From Liolophura sinensis (Eukaryota; Mollusca; Polyplacophora; Chitonida; Chitonidae), in assembly GCF_032854445.1 (NCBI RefSeq), contig NC_088303.1, positions 5,403,501 through 5,467,500 of the forward strand: DNA of 64,000 nt, read 5' to 3'. The notes below the pieces were generated by a model. That model was not told the origin of the DNA. It searched no databases and saw only the letters and a program-made list of their open reading frames with translations. Made by a program: the position numbers and the translations under genes. Below, piece after piece: positions 1-11,148 of this stretch (position 1 is its first letter; each line of letters begins with the position of its first letter).

Positions 1-531
1 CATTTTTTAATTCATAATGTTAAACGCCATAAGCCCCGTTTCGACGGCAAGAGCCCATTGCCTTGTATGACGTCATAATTATTAAAAAAGTGGGCGTGGA
101 AAGTAATTTGTTTTACATTAGGCGCACCAACATGCGATCAGAACAAACTCCACGCAGTAACACATCCTGCACTACACCCTCAGCGAATAGACCACATTGT
201 TTTTTATATCAAAATTTCCATAAATCCAGCTTTAAAACCATACTGCCAAGAGATAATATACTACAACGGATAAAATTATATTCATTTATTAAGGTTATAT
301 TATACTAAAACGTGTAAACACTTTCAAATATGGCAGAAGCAGAAACAGGGTTTAAAGTAAGGTCGATAGCAGTTTAGGAAAATGGTGTCGTCCTCCATCA
401 AAACGTGATGAACTCGGCCGAATACCCAGCATGCCACTGGTTTTTGATAATTACATCGTCACTCGAAGTAACGGGCTCTTGCCCTCCAAACGGGGCGTAT
501 GGGCTTTAACATTATGAATTAGAAAAAGTGT
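1..531. mobile_element. TIR DNA element (MITE-like), left end at window edge
   Basis: The first ~56 bases reappear inverted at about 475-531. Both ends share AATTCATAATGTTAAA, a CCCCGTTT block and GGCAAGAGCCC, with a few mismatches. The ~420 bases between hold no recognisable transposase, so this looks like a non-autonomous element. The outer end lies at or just beyond base 1, so a target-site duplication cannot be checked. The 81-codon open frame inside it (63-308) has no family signature and is probably chance. Confidence 0.75.
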
Positions 532-688
532 TCTAACATCATTTTCCACGCAATGAGCATCAAGCATATCAATGTGTAGAGCTTATGTTGTTACGTGTCA
601 CTGACTAAAGGCAATTTTGGTAGGCAGCTGAAACTAGGCGACTCTCTAAAAGAAATAGACAATTGTCTTGCAGTTTCTGAATACTTAC

Positions 689-809
689 GGTATTGGTGAG
701 CACTGCGCTGAAGTTATCTCCCCTTGTTGAACACATACACACTCTGTCTCACAACCCACTCTCCACGTTTGGCCTACACTGTGCGTATTTTGCTGCTTAT
801 CTTTGCAAA
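689..809 (-). CDS. VWC module 3, first half (121 nt exon)
   Basis: Third 121 nt exon. It encodes an opening Cys, GQTW, then GCETECVC and a final QCSP, so Cys 1 to 5 are all kept. The acceptor is GTTTGCGTCAG and the donor is CC then GTAAGT. Its partner exon with Cys 6 to 10 should lie left of the window or hidden in 1-680; I did not find it. Confidence 0.7.
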
Positions 810-3800
810 CTGACGCAAACAGAAACAATAAGTTCATTACCAGAAGTATTGGAGAATTAGAAATGCTCATGATTAACCATGGTTTTATATATACGTAAAA
901 TGGTAAAAACTTTCACCGACATCTTTATATTAGTTTTTGTCCCCCCTCCCACCTCTCCAATTACTTATTTAATGATAACTAACCCACAGGAAAAACGTGA
1001 TCAGTTTGCATAACTTTACGTACAGCAATTCATATACAGTACAATGTACCTTGATGGTCAGGATTAACGAAAGCACTCAATGGAATTAAAAAATATATAA
1101 ACTTACCTTCAACTATCTCGTTTGTTTCGTTGACACCACTTTCACTTTCCCTTTCCCACACAGGCTGCTCTTCATAACGTACTGTAAATAAATAATTGCA
1201 TTTTCAACACTGAGCTAAAAACACAAATTATCGCATGGCATGATCATCGTTTGAAATCAAGTCGTGAGACAAAGGAACAGTCATTTTCTTATGAATTAGG
1301 CTACAGATACTAAAATTACCACTGTTACATCTGACATTTTTGGATATGAATTTCCAAGTTTTTGCATGTCGTATAACGATCTGTCAAAGTCAGTGCTTGA
1401 CAATTGCCATACATGGCACCATGTGCCTCAAAAATAACAGATGCGTCAAAACCAGTGTAGAAGCTACAGATTTACTCCTTTTAACCACATTACCACATTG
1501 CCAAAGTTTTCATTTTAAAGATGGCGTTGGGTTTTATTTATGTTCTACACATGGCAGTAACAATATTTCAAGATGCACCTGCAAGCCTCTATTTGTGTAA
1601 CTTTCTTCATCCGGTATAAAGTACTAAATCTGTAACAATACCTGGTATTGGTACTGGGATGCCGACTTAGGTCTAAGAAAGGACACCTTCAAGAAATTCA
1701 ACTTAAGAAAACTACGATTCGATACCACTTACATTCCATAGGGGCGGGAGGGGCAGGAGGAACCGTGGCGGAAGTTTCAGACTGCAACAAGCTGGCAAAA
1801 CGAAAATCCAAAAAATATAGTACAGCAAAGCAAATATAACAAAGTGAATGCTGCTCTTTGATTTGGTTTTATTCTTAAGTTTATATTTTTGCATCAGTGA
1901 ATATGCCATTCACTGTCAATGGAAAAGAACAAATATTCCATAACAGTACTATGGGATACCTAGTCCTGTGCTCTGGCGACTTCAATCCAAACCAAACTGA
2001 CCATTGTTCTCTTGACATGAATGAGTAATGAGTACGGCGCAGCAAAATGTCATTGTAAAGGTAAGAATGAACAAGATAGCACAGCTCAGTCCTGAATCTC
2101 TTTGCAAGGATTTCATTTGTCCGCCTTTAGCCGACACCTCGTTGGTCATATTCAATTCATTTGCAGCCACTTACATGCAAGAAGGCTCGACTGTGTCCTG
2201 TTGATAGTTATACTGACAGAAGCAGTCAAGTTCGCCGTCAGTCCATGAGGTGTAGACTTCGTGTTTTCCGCCCTTGTTGTCCACACAGTGTAAGGCTGTA
2301 GGAAGAACATAGATATTATGGCATGCGCAAAAATAGGACACGGTTAAAATGACTCGGTCCCATACATTAAAAATTGTGGTGGTAACTTTTTATTTTCGTA
2401 ATTGTGCTTAACGTATCTTTCTATAGGGTGCTGTTTAACCATTTACATGAACAGTTGGAATAAAACCCTTATTTAAGTAAATTAACAGGAGGCCGGATGT
2501 CTCCGCTTACGTATGAGTAAGCACTATCTGTCTGGTCGCACTCTCTCTGCCGTAAGTTTTTTGTGTATCTAAGGTGCTTGATGGTTTAATCACTACTTCA
2601 TCTATTTTCTGTCCCCAGTTTTACACCAAAATAGTCTTACTTTATCCTGCAATAGTCAGAAATATTTTTAGATAGATTTAGACGCTACCTCAAAAATGTT
2701 GATCGTTATAACCCTCTTCGATATTATATTATGCAGCTTATATACATAACTGCTGCATGGTTTGATCTGCCATGCGCAGATGTTTTAGTTTCTACTAACG
2801 TTTGCAGTCGACCACATCACAGCAGTTTTCCCCGGTCCTGTCGTTCCGCTGTGGATTCCTCACTAGCTGGCATCCTGGAGACAACATAGGGATGGCACAT
2901 CTATCCAGAAACAGAGAATTATATATGCAATTTATGGACACATCACTGGAAAAGTTATAACAGTCAACAATTAAGGCTGATATCAGCGTTGCCGAGTTGC
3001 GTGCTGTCAGTCACGCTGAATTGGTCGCATAAGTGAAATATTATTGAGTGATGAATAATCAGATCTTCTTGTGAAATCCACATACCTACGGAATAAAACT
3101 AAAGAAAACATAAAAGAACGAACTGTATGCATACCGTACATACATATTTCGGCTCGGGGTGGAAAACTGCGTGGTTGGAAAAGAGGTATTGGCACATGTG
3201 TGACATCTTCACGTAACCCCCCCTAAACATACCGTGGAGGAAAACAATCCTGTATGGGTCCTTCCGGTGTAATTACACATTCACAGGTCTGATCACAGCC
3301 GATGTTCCACGACGTTCCCGTCAAGTGAACCTCTCCCGTGTTGTCCAGGCAGCCTATACAGGTAATGAAAACAAAACCCACATACAAAACAACAACATCT
3401 TTTGAAATATGCGAAAGACTTACAGCATTGAGAGTAAAACCACAGCATAGTGTGATAGTTGACAAATGGTTACACCTAACTGGGGAAACACGGCCTCTTG
3501 TCAGTTTACCTCAGTTTATTCTAACCGATTGGGTCGATCCGACAGTGGCAGAATTAGGTAAAAATGCAGTGATGTTAGTTGCAACACTTACTGGTGTAGA
3601 ATTACTTTAAATGCTGTGTTTTCATCACATTTAATATACCAGCACATTAAAACAATGTATATTCCAACGTTGTCATCCGAAAATAATAAAATGATGAAGT
3701 AACCTGTGTGAATTGCTGTTTCCTTACTCCCCGACCCTGGTTGTTTAGATGAAATATCATATTTTTAAATATCTAGATAAATGATCAAAATCAAACTGTC

Positions 3801-6800
3801 TGTAATGAAACAGATTCTGTAATGAACTAAAATACTAGAAACTTTAAAAAAAATCAGTGAAAAGGCTTAGTGACCATGCGTTTTTGTGTAATGCGGTGGT
3901 ATCTGCGAATCAAACGTACCGCCGAGATGATGGAGATCTGTGACTAAAGCACCCTCCCGCAAATCTTGAGTGACGTCACTTCCGATATCTCCGCTACTGG
4001 CCACTTCCGGTATGACATCTCCGCTACTGGACAGTTGGGGTTCAACTTTAAACACGGAGACAGAAAAAAAGAGATTTTATCGCAGCAGTAGCATTTGTTA
4101 CTGAGTGTACTGCCAGAATAACTGGACATGTATATAAGGTGATATCACTGTTGAGACTTAGAGCTTCAGAGGCAAATGAAAACACAAAAGTCACATGTAT
4201 TTCCGATGAAACATTTGAAACATTGGATTCTTCGGGGTCAGTCATGTGACCTGTGGCAAAGACATAAAAGGTAAAATATGGTCATGATAGGAAGACAAAC
4301 AACCGGCCAATCTGCATACATATATTTATAACTACAGTTTCATTTCTGTAACAATTCCTGAGCAGGAATAAGCTTATCAGTGTTGATTATACAGTGTAAA
4401 AGTTGACAAATGGTCACTTGTAACCTCTGAAATCCGGTCTCTCGTCAGTTTACCTCAGATAACGGTTTCATCCTGTTCATCTAAATCAACCTAAACAGTA
4501 GCAAATGATACGCCCAATCGCACCAGGCCTTAAGTAGAATGTAAAAATATAAAAACATCTAAAACCTACTGTGAATCTTGTGTGTCAGGGTGTACATTTG
4601 GAAAACTGAGTCTAACTATTATGTAAGCCAGATCTATATACCACCTACAACTATTATAGCTAGTTACTTAATTGGTAACTGGTAATTTTGAGATATCATC
4701 AGAAATTAACACAGCTAGATGTGCAGTTGGGTAAATAGCCGTACGTCATCATTTACCAGATACACCAGATATGGTGCCAATCCTTCATTTCATCAATTTT
4801 CCTTGCCAATTTTCTTTTTGTAATTTGCTGTGAAATTATGGTTTAATCGAAAACGTGCGATTAAGCATGACTGCACTCGTTGTGTACGGTTTTGGTGCAC
4901 ACTTTGTCTATACTGTGTCATTCCGCGTTAATCTGAGTGGAGATAACATCTAGCATCTCATACCCCCGCTTTAATAGTGGTTCAAATGTACTCTGCAATA
5001 CCCTGACTGATGACGACCCCGACCCAACAGAGCACTCAGGTTTAAACCGTCGAGTCCTGTAGTCTGTTAATGTAAGGCTTAGTCTTAACCACAGCTGAGG
5101 TCAGCCGCATTCGTCTCCACAGTGAAATACGTGCACATAGCAGAACACACCACGATCCCACCTCATAAGCTTAAGTGGGATGTCAAGGCCAATATACCGC
5201 CTCTTTGGCGTATACAGTAGCACATCAAGAATTCAGGCTCGTGGCTTTTGTAGTTGACATACACGGAACAGCGGTATAAATGAATGAATGATTATGGCTT
5301 AACGCCACACCGGCAATATTTCAGTCATATCGTGGCGAATACAGCGGAATAAAATGTGTGCTTGCAAAGTATGATAGATAGTTTCCACATGCTAAATTGT
5401 GAATTGCGCTCTGTGGCAGTTTCCATCAACAAAACATTTATCACTACAATTGTTTGAGTAATATAGGTTCTAACAACATAGAAAGTAAAACGAGAGGAGC
5501 GATGGGTGTGGGGTGGTGGGGTGGTGAGGGTTATTGTACGTAGTAGATGTTCACAACTAAGCTATGAAATCCGGCTTCTCGTCAATTTTTCTCTATTCTG
5601 ACTGTTTGATATATGTGTGTAAATAGTAGCAATGTATACGCCCCCTACCACCCATGAGACTCATCTTTTGGAGGAAGTCAGTTTGGTCATGTTGCGCGTT
5701 TATTATCATTAATCATGATCCGCAATAATAGCTAAGCCATGCCGCTTGGCAGAAAAAAAAGATACGGATGTATAAAAACTAGATGTTTTAAAAAAATCTT
5801 ATCACTGATCTACTTTGAACTTTATTTAACTTTAGAGCAACTTTAAGACTCCTGTTTAACCGAAATACTCTATCCACGATGCTCTTAATTAAAGAGCATT
5901 TAAAACCTTTGGAAGAAAATCGATCAGTGCAAATGCTATGGAATTTTTGCTATTAATAATTACGTTTCACAAAATAAATTAATTACCTCTCAAATAATTA
6001 TCGGTAAAAAAGTTCCCAAAATGTATAACGCTATTCTCATTATAACTTTTTTTCTAAAATTAGAATCATGTTTACACTCTAAATATTACAGGCACGAGTC
6101 TGATATTTATTGAAAGACAACAACTTGAGCTATTCTTGGTAAATACAAAAATTTGATTTGATTGGCAAAAATATTTTTTGGGCCAAATATTTCTGGTATA
6201 CTTTGTAAATGAAACACTGTGATAATTACTGTATATATCCGAGTCGAATGTCATATCGCCACTATATAATTATATAGCAGTAATATGTGGTGTGAAGACA
6301 TATTGGTTCATTCATTCATTTCTTCTAATGTCATATCTAGAGGATTCTATACATACACGTACACAATAAAGAAAGAAACTCTATATAAATAATTAAGTTT
6401 TATTTCACCCATCATGATAAAATTACGCACAGTGGTGAACAAAAGCAAATAATACAAAATGTCCTTTTTGAAATGAAAATTATTCACTTATTATACGACG
6501 CTGAACAAGTAGCTTTGAAAGCTGTCACGTGATACAAATCAATCGCATTTCGAGCCTGTTTTACCCTGCAGATCAATGGAAAACTAACAAATAGCAGTGT
6601 TTTAGTTTATATTATTCCTTACATCTTTTCTCTTTCCCTGTTTTTCAAGCTGTTTAGGTTATTGGTGTAAATAATAAGTTTTTTGTGGTTTCTAACTTAC
6701 CTGTGTATGTGACAGGCACGGCCACGGCAACCCAGGGTCCACGGGATAGGTCGGTAGCGATGACCATAGCCACTGTCAGGAGAAAGTTCGCCGCCATCAT
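689..6800 (-). CDS. Secreted multi-module VWC-like protein, 3' end outside window
   Basis: Gene model built by eye on the minus strand. Exons are 6800-6701, 3353-3233, 2900-2800, 2295-2175, 1791-1733, 1181-1107 and 809-689. Every junction is AG/GT, the phases agree throughout (1,2,1,2,1,1,2), and no stop occurs. Exon 1 gives a signal peptide. The modules follow the von Willebrand factor C pattern: an early Cys, a G-x-x-W motif, C-x-x-C-x-C, then a second half ending CC-x-x-C. Three first-half exons are each exactly 121 nt. Module 1 is complete, module 2 is degenerate and followed by linkers, and module 3 is cut by the window edge. VWC proteins are extracellular: some bind BMP-type ligands, and single-domain ones in arthropods respond to infection. 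Which role applies here cannot be told. A further linker exon near 4045-3953 is possible. The gene must continue left of base 689. Confidence 0.72.
1107..1181 (-). CDS. VWC gene, acidic linker exon
   Basis: 75 nt, symmetric phase 1-1, with acceptor TTTATTTACAG and donor G then GTAAGT. It encodes a Glu-rich hydrophilic stretch (EEQPVWERESESG) with one N-glycosylation sequon (NET). It contains no cysteines and links module 2 to module 3. Confidence 0.6.
1733..1791 (-). CDS. VWC gene, short Pro/Ala-rich linker exon
   Basis: 59 nt between TTCGTTTTGCCAG and a strong GTAAGT donor. It is open in the frame set by the previous exon and rich in Pro and Ala (VPPAPPAPME). It enters in phase 2 and leaves in phase 1, exactly as a second-half VWC exon would, but it carries no cysteine. 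It seems to replace the missing half-module. Confidence 0.5.
2175..2295 (-). CDS. VWC module 2, first half, degenerate (121 nt exon)
   Basis: Same length and phases as the module 1 exon. It keeps the opening Cys, an acidic/Gly turn (CVDNKGG) and the TSW tryptophan. Where module 1 has GCDQTCEC it has only LDCFC, so one cysteine of the usual set is missing. The acceptor TTCCTACAG and donor AT then GTAAGT are both strong. No matching second-half exon with CCxxC was found downstream. Confidence 0.7.
2800..2900 (-). CDS. VWC module 1, second half with terminal CCxxC
   Basis: 101 nt. The acceptor is GTTTCTGGATAG and the donor is C then GTTAGT. The peptide begins CAIPMLSPGC and ends NCCDVVDC, which supplies Cys 6 to 10 of a canonical ten-cysteine VWC domain. 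It takes one base from the exon before and passes one base on, matching both neighbours. Without splicing, the frame would stop four bases beyond the donor. Confidence 0.72.
3233..3353 (-). CDS. VWC module 1, first half (121 nt exon)
   Basis: Encodes a module starting C-L-D-N-T-G, with GTSW, then GCDQTCEC, and DCFPPR at the end. This is the N-terminal half of a VWC domain with Cys 1 to 5 in place. The acceptor is TGTATAG and the donor is CG then GTATGT. It needs two bases to complete its first codon and leaves two bases at the end. Confidence 0.75.
3463..3612. repeat. Dispersed repeat R1, copy 1
   Basis: Shares CCTCTTGTCAGTTTACCTCAG-like core and the tail GCAGAATTAGGTAA with copies at 4405-4560, 5550-5680 and 34575-34740. 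It lies in an intron just upstream of a VWC exon. No coding capacity or TIRs were seen. Confidence 0.55.
3953..4045 (-). CDS. Possible acidic linker exon of the VWC gene
   Basis: A pyrimidine-rich tract and AG precede 4045. The frame is open for 93 nt and begins and ends in phase 1, so it would fit between exon 1 and the 3353-3233 exon. It holds two copies of an SSGD-type motif and many acidic residues, like the firmer linker exon at 1181-1107. The donor (GGAGG then GTGCTT) is weak. It may be intron sequence. Confidence 0.25.
4405..4560. repeat. Dispersed repeat R1, copy 2
   Basis: Same core as copy 1 (TCTCGTCAGTTTACCTCAG), preceded by GTTGACAAATGGT, which copy 1 also has. It continues with an AGTAGCAAATGATACGCC block that is also recognisable in copy 3. 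Confidence 0.55.
5270..5350. repeat. SINE-like fragment (AACGCCACACCGGCAATATT)
   Basis: GAATGAATGATTATGGCTTAACGCC-type segment followed by a short TATCGTGGCGAATAC end. Related pieces occur at 8975-9125, 12350-12510, 49893-49975 and about 60225-60280. It seems to be a second molluscan SINE family, distinct from the TACGCCGTACTC family. Confidence 0.45.
5550..5680. repeat. Dispersed repeat R1, copy 3
   Basis: Diverged copy: GAAATCCGGCTTCTCGTCA, then AGTAGCAATGTATACGCC. It lies in the first intron of the VWC gene. Confidence 0.45.
6701..6800 (-). CDS. VWC gene exon 1: start codon and signal peptide
   Basis: Starts with ATG ATG at 6800, either of which could initiate. The peptide begins MMAANFLLTVAMVIATDL, a hydrophobic stretch typical of a secretion signal. 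It ends in phase 1 at a strong donor (CACAG then GTAAGTT). The exon is 100 nt. The next supported exon lies 3.3 kb away and completes the split glycine codon. Confidence 0.72.
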
Positions 6801-6923
6801 GGTCCTGGTAGGAACAGCGCTCAGCGATACGGATTAAGCGGATTAGACGCTTGTAAATACGGTTTTACCGAAGATTGACGAACGCAATAATGAGCACGTT
6901 AAAATAAGATTTGTCAAGGGGGT

Positions 6924-6931
6924 TATATATA
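6924..6931 (-). promoter_or_regulatory. Candidate TATA box of the VWC gene
   Basis: CTATATATAACC on the minus strand lies about 125 bases upstream of the ATG at 6800. That spacing would leave a 5' leader of roughly 95 bases. TATA-like strings are common in this AT-rich DNA, so the call rests only on position. Confidence 0.35.
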
Positions 6932-8636
6932 GAGAAAATATGGGTCAGCCCTAACCAGCCGATGTAATGCACTTCCGTTCGAAACACTGTCACCTCCTTC
7001 CTTTCAGAATTATTTCACCTGGGTTTTCTGGATTGTTTTCACTCTGATTTTCAAGGGACAGGGTAACCAGTGCTGAGTGTCCCGTCGGGAAAGTTTCCTC
7101 TCGAACCCTGGGACAGCGGATATGAGGCACAGCTCCGTTCTTTCGCCCAGGACAGTTTTCAGTTAAATTAACCGCTTTTAAAATCTGCTCTTAGTTTACC
7201 TCCCTCAAGTAATTGTTCTTGGGAGACAGCGGGGTTGTTCGTCTCGACCACTAGCACATCCGTCCGGCCGTGGGGCTGACACTGGTAATCATATGGACAG
7301 GACGATCACGCCTTAGTCTTGTTTTGTGATGATGACGATTGGCCGAAGCTCAGAATAATACGTTTCTCTTTCGCATAAGCTGGTATCTGGACAGAAACCG
7401 CTGACTTTCACGGTGAACAGATCTGTAATGAAGCCAAAGTAACATGTATGGGCGTGTTATATGTATATGTACACGAAGGAGCCGAGTATCACAAATATCA
7501 TACACTGTTTGGGAACGGCTGTAGATGAGTCAGATCAAAAAGTAGGCTTAATTGTGGCGGCATAACACTACATTGCGGGCAGTGTCAGCGGAATATTCGC
7601 TGGTGGAGTCCGTGTCGGATACACAACAAGTGCGGGGTTTACCTCGGGGGGAATTCTTGTCCCGGACACGTCACGATGTATGTCATTAGAATAATTAACG
7701 CATTTATCTTCATCATTTTTATACGCATATTTGTGAAGCGACTGGTAAAACTGTAACCACAACCCGGAAGTAAACTGTACTAGAATATAACTGAATCCGT
7801 ATTATGTTTGAAATGAGTATAAATCATCACCAGCATGTTTAATGGGAATAAAAACTAGCGCTGGGTTATCTCAACCTCGTGAACTGTGTTCGTTCAATAT
7901 ACAAAACATAATCTACACACATAAGTATGTGTGCGCGAAAAGCATAGGCCTCTTTATTGTCAGATACAAAAGTAATCCATTTAATTAATATATTAATGGT
8001 TGGAAACATCTGAAAAAAATGTTAGAAAAATGTTACGGTACTACGTGAATGAGGAAGATCCGGGAATAAGGGTGAATGACACTAGACATTTTATCTTGGT
8101 CTTGGATTCTGCTCACCAATAACCGCTTTCATTTCTCCCTCCCCACACCATATACGCAACACATGTCACGGTTGAGATGAGCACAGACCTATTTATGACG
8201 TCAAACAGCTATTTGCGGCCCAAACGTGCAAACAAGCCAGTGGCGTTATATATACGGAAACTATCACAAGAAAAATAAACAACGACTTATTGTTATAAAA
8301 AGTCAACCACTTTTCCAGCACATGTGTGGATATAAATATTGTGTTCAATTGTACTTTTTAAATACTCTGAACACATGAAGTTAAACATCTTGTGAGCAGA
8401 TGTACCGAAACAATTGTGTCATTTCTTTTGTATATTCAAGTCTGTGTACACTTTTTCTGTTCGACTCTATTATTGAATAAAGATATTGAACTTATATGTA
8501 TCTCAAGTAATCCGTTTGTATCAGTTCAGAATGTGTTTAAGTAAAAGGTGAATACATTTTCATTATTAACCAAAAGCCATTGCATTTACCTGTGTCTCAC
8601 AATTAAGCAATTTGTAGGCTCAAGTCGGCTTATTCT
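6932..8636. other. Upstream region of VWC gene, no gene seen
   Basis: AT-rich with a somewhat GC-richer part near 7000-7300. Frames are short and unconvincing, and I recognise no exon or repeat. Confidence 0.4.
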
Positions 8637-8748
8637 TTTATTTATGGGTGTTTTGCGCTAGGCGCCAGCATTATGGTCGGATGAAAACGGACAGAGCCCT
8701 GAAAAAAGCACGACCGTCTGAAGGTTTCTGTCAGACCTTGGCACTAAT
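8637..8748 (-). mobile_element. tRNA-SINE fragment (3' half)
   Basis: TTTATTTATGGGTGTTTTGCG, then CCAGCATTATGGTCGG and a GACAGAGCCC block, match the 3' half of the main SINE family on the minus strand. The copy is worn and has lost its tRNA-like head. Confidence 0.6.
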
Positions 8749-8974
8749 ATTTAGTAAAAGTTTAACTGATCAATGGAAATGGAAGATAAACCTTCCTATG
8801 GGTAGAAAACATCTATTCTTCCGTTTTGTAGGTACCCACTGCTTGGTTCACTTGTGAAACGATAACGGTATGTACATGGGCTCTTGTTTTATATTATTTC
8901 AATTGTAGTATAATGTCGTTAATTGGCGTTTTATCGTCGTAATCAAACATTTTGATTTGGCAGCGTTAAGATTT

Positions 8975-9125
8975 AGGAGTGGAAGAATGATGAATGATCA
9001 TGGCTTAACGGTATGTCAACAAATATTTCCGTGAAGAGAACATATTTAAATCAGGAAGCTGTGAATGGTGATAATGAGAAAATTCAAAATGAAATAAAAC
9101 AGACAGATATGTTTAAGACCGGTTA
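8975..9125. repeat. Second SINE-like family, copy with AAATCAGGAAGCTG core
   Basis: Shares TATTTAAATCAGGAAGCTGT and a following AAACAGACAGATATGTTTAA block with 12350-12510. The head is a GGCTTAACG segment as at 5270-5350. Confidence 0.5.
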
Positions 9126-9200
9126 AAAGAACTAAACCTTTAAAAAACTCGAAAACCATATCATGTTATCATGTAGTGTAGGAAAAAGGAAATTAATGCA

Positions 9201-9585
9201 GAAACAAAAAAAATTCACACAAAGTTGATAAATTCAACTAAAAACTTCGAAAAAGCAGAGGAAAAGTGTTCTCCACAGTGTAAACTTTTTCTCTGCGGTG
9301 TAAACCTTTTCTCCACTACAAACGTTTTCTCTGTGATGTAAACCTTTTCTCTGTGATGTAAACCTTTTCTCCACTACAAACCTTTTCTCTGCACTGTAAA
9401 CGTTTTCTCTGCGGTGTAAACCTTTTCTCCACTACAAACCTTCTTCCGCGGTCTAAACCGTCTTTGCGGTGGAAAAGTTTTCTCTGTGGCGGAAACGTTT
9501 TCTCATGTGTGGAAACGTTTTTAACCGTTTTTCGAAGTTTACACTTGAATTTATCAATTTTGTCCAAAATTTGTTTGTGTTTGCG
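9201..9585. mobile_element. Foldback/MITE element with internal 20-bp minisatellite
   Basis: The ends are inverted copies of about 55 bases: GATAAATTCAAC with ACTTCGAAAAA near 9220-9256, and TTTTTCGAAGT with GAATTTATC near 9532-9557. The core (about 9268-9470) is roughly eleven imperfect copies of a 20-bp unit GTAAACCTTTTCTCTGCGGT. The 93-codon minus-strand frame across it is a by-product of the repeat. A relative of the right end lies at 41150-41250. Confidence 0.65.
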
Positions 9586-10858
9586 TTCTCTTTTCAATGA
9601 ACTTTAAATGCTTTGTTCATAACTATAGGATTTCATTAGAAAAACTTTGAACCACGGTAAATCATTAGAAAATGTTAAAAATTTGAATTGCTCTAACAGG
9701 CCACCGTAGTAAAGGAAGAAGAACGAGAGAACACACTGGTACACACTAATACAGAGGCGGCTGCGTGGTCTGATATAACGGGTTTTAGCGCCGAGCACAC
9801 GGACACTTGTATTCATGTGAGCTCTTCAAGCTTGAAGTTAAACAGGAATTATCTTTCCGGACGAGTCAGAGATTATCTATAAACGTGTAGGGACTGTTGG
9901 TAATCTCTTGGCGGAACGTAGAGACGCCATGAGCCGTAGACAAATTGCAATGTTCTGCGAGATGTTTGCACGGCCACACACTTTCAAAAAACAGGGGGTA
10001 TTAACACTGACAACACGGGAGAACAGGAAGTCATTTGTGAATAAATGCAAACGTTCACACTTAAAATACAAGTGTTAAAATGTCACCGTTTTTAAGTGTT
10101 AAAATGATACAATATGTTAAATGCAGTAAAACAGGAGAGCCAACATCAAGCTGTATCATAATATTAGATTACGGGAGGTTATAAAAAGTTACAGTTGGAA
10201 AAGAATCTGCTAAAGGTTCATTTTCTACATTTAAGAAAGCTGCCATGGGTTATCCCAATGCACTGCAGGGTAGCGCCAGCGATGTGCTGCGTTTGGCGGT
10301 ATTAGGTCTAAGGCATGACGCAAGAGTTCTTGGTCAGATGGAAACGGCGGACCTGTTCACGTGCCAGCAGCATCCCTCAACTCTGTCTGCACATAACAAG
10401 CGCATTTACGTTGAATAGGATGAACAAACATTGAACATATGGTGCAAAGGGGTGTGGAGCGATTGATATTCCTTTGTTTCATTATTTCAAATGAATGTGT
10501 AAGGAAAGTACCGCGTGTGACTGCCATGAAGGATGGAACTATTGATTCAGTTATATTTGTTTAAACTATGCTTTTAACCGTCTGAGATAGATAACCAGAT
10601 GGCGTTCTGAGAACCGTAGCTTATCTCGTCACCTGAACAGCCCCCATATGCAGTCTAGCGATGCAACAACACCTGATTAGAGGGCTACCATCTGCCGAGG
10701 GCCTTTACACTTACAACCGTATTACAACAGGTAAGGTGTATGATTTTTCAGCTTGGAAAGACTGAAAATTACATTCTTACTTTCCCATACTTGTTAGGTG
10801 TAGGTTTATCTTACTAAATTTACCTGCGGTACTAGAGATGAATCCAAATACATCGTTA
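9586..10858. other. No gene recognised
   Basis: The first ~130 bases resemble the sequence after 41200 (AACAGGCCACCGTA in both). A GC-richer patch near 10240-10390 has no supported exon. Nothing else was seen. Confidence 0.35.
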
Positions 10859-10859
10859 G

Positions 10860-11040
10860 TAGTGGTTATACAAACACATGGTAATACAGGATGCAATGAG
10901 CATATGGTAATGCAAACCGTAATACGCATATGGTAATACAGGATGTAATGGGCATATGGTAATAACAAACTGTCATACGCATATGGTAATACAAACTTTA
11001 ATACGCATATGAAGTATATAGTGAACAGAATTGCCATATG
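10860..11040. repeat. Tandem repeat, ~26-bp unit, about 7 copies
   Basis: Degenerate unit built on GCATATGGTAATACA with variable tails. The 90-codon minus-strand frame here is repeat-derived. Confidence 0.65.
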
Positions 11041-11071
11041 CAGTGTCAACTAATTACAGGTACGTTCCTGG

Positions 11072-11148
11072 ATGATTTTTTCCGTCGTATAAGTGAAATA
11101 TTCTTGAGTATGGCGTAAAACACCAATCAAATAAATAAATAAATCAAT
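11072..11148 (+). mobile_element. tRNA-SINE 3' end fragment
   Basis: Contains CCGTCGTATAAGTGAAATAT, a GAGTATGGCGTAAAACACC block and an AAATAAATAAAT tail: only the 3' end of the main SINE, plus orientation. Confidence 0.75.

Noticed and set aside
2041-2100. Second-half exon of VWC module 2 (a CAIL... FCC frame after an AG)
   Set aside because: The intron would be only about 90 bases, the acceptor lacks a pyrimidine tract, and the frame lacks the CCxxC spacing.
9316-9597. 93-codon Lys/Arg-rich minus-strand frame
   Set aside because: Produced by the 20-bp minisatellite inside the foldback element.
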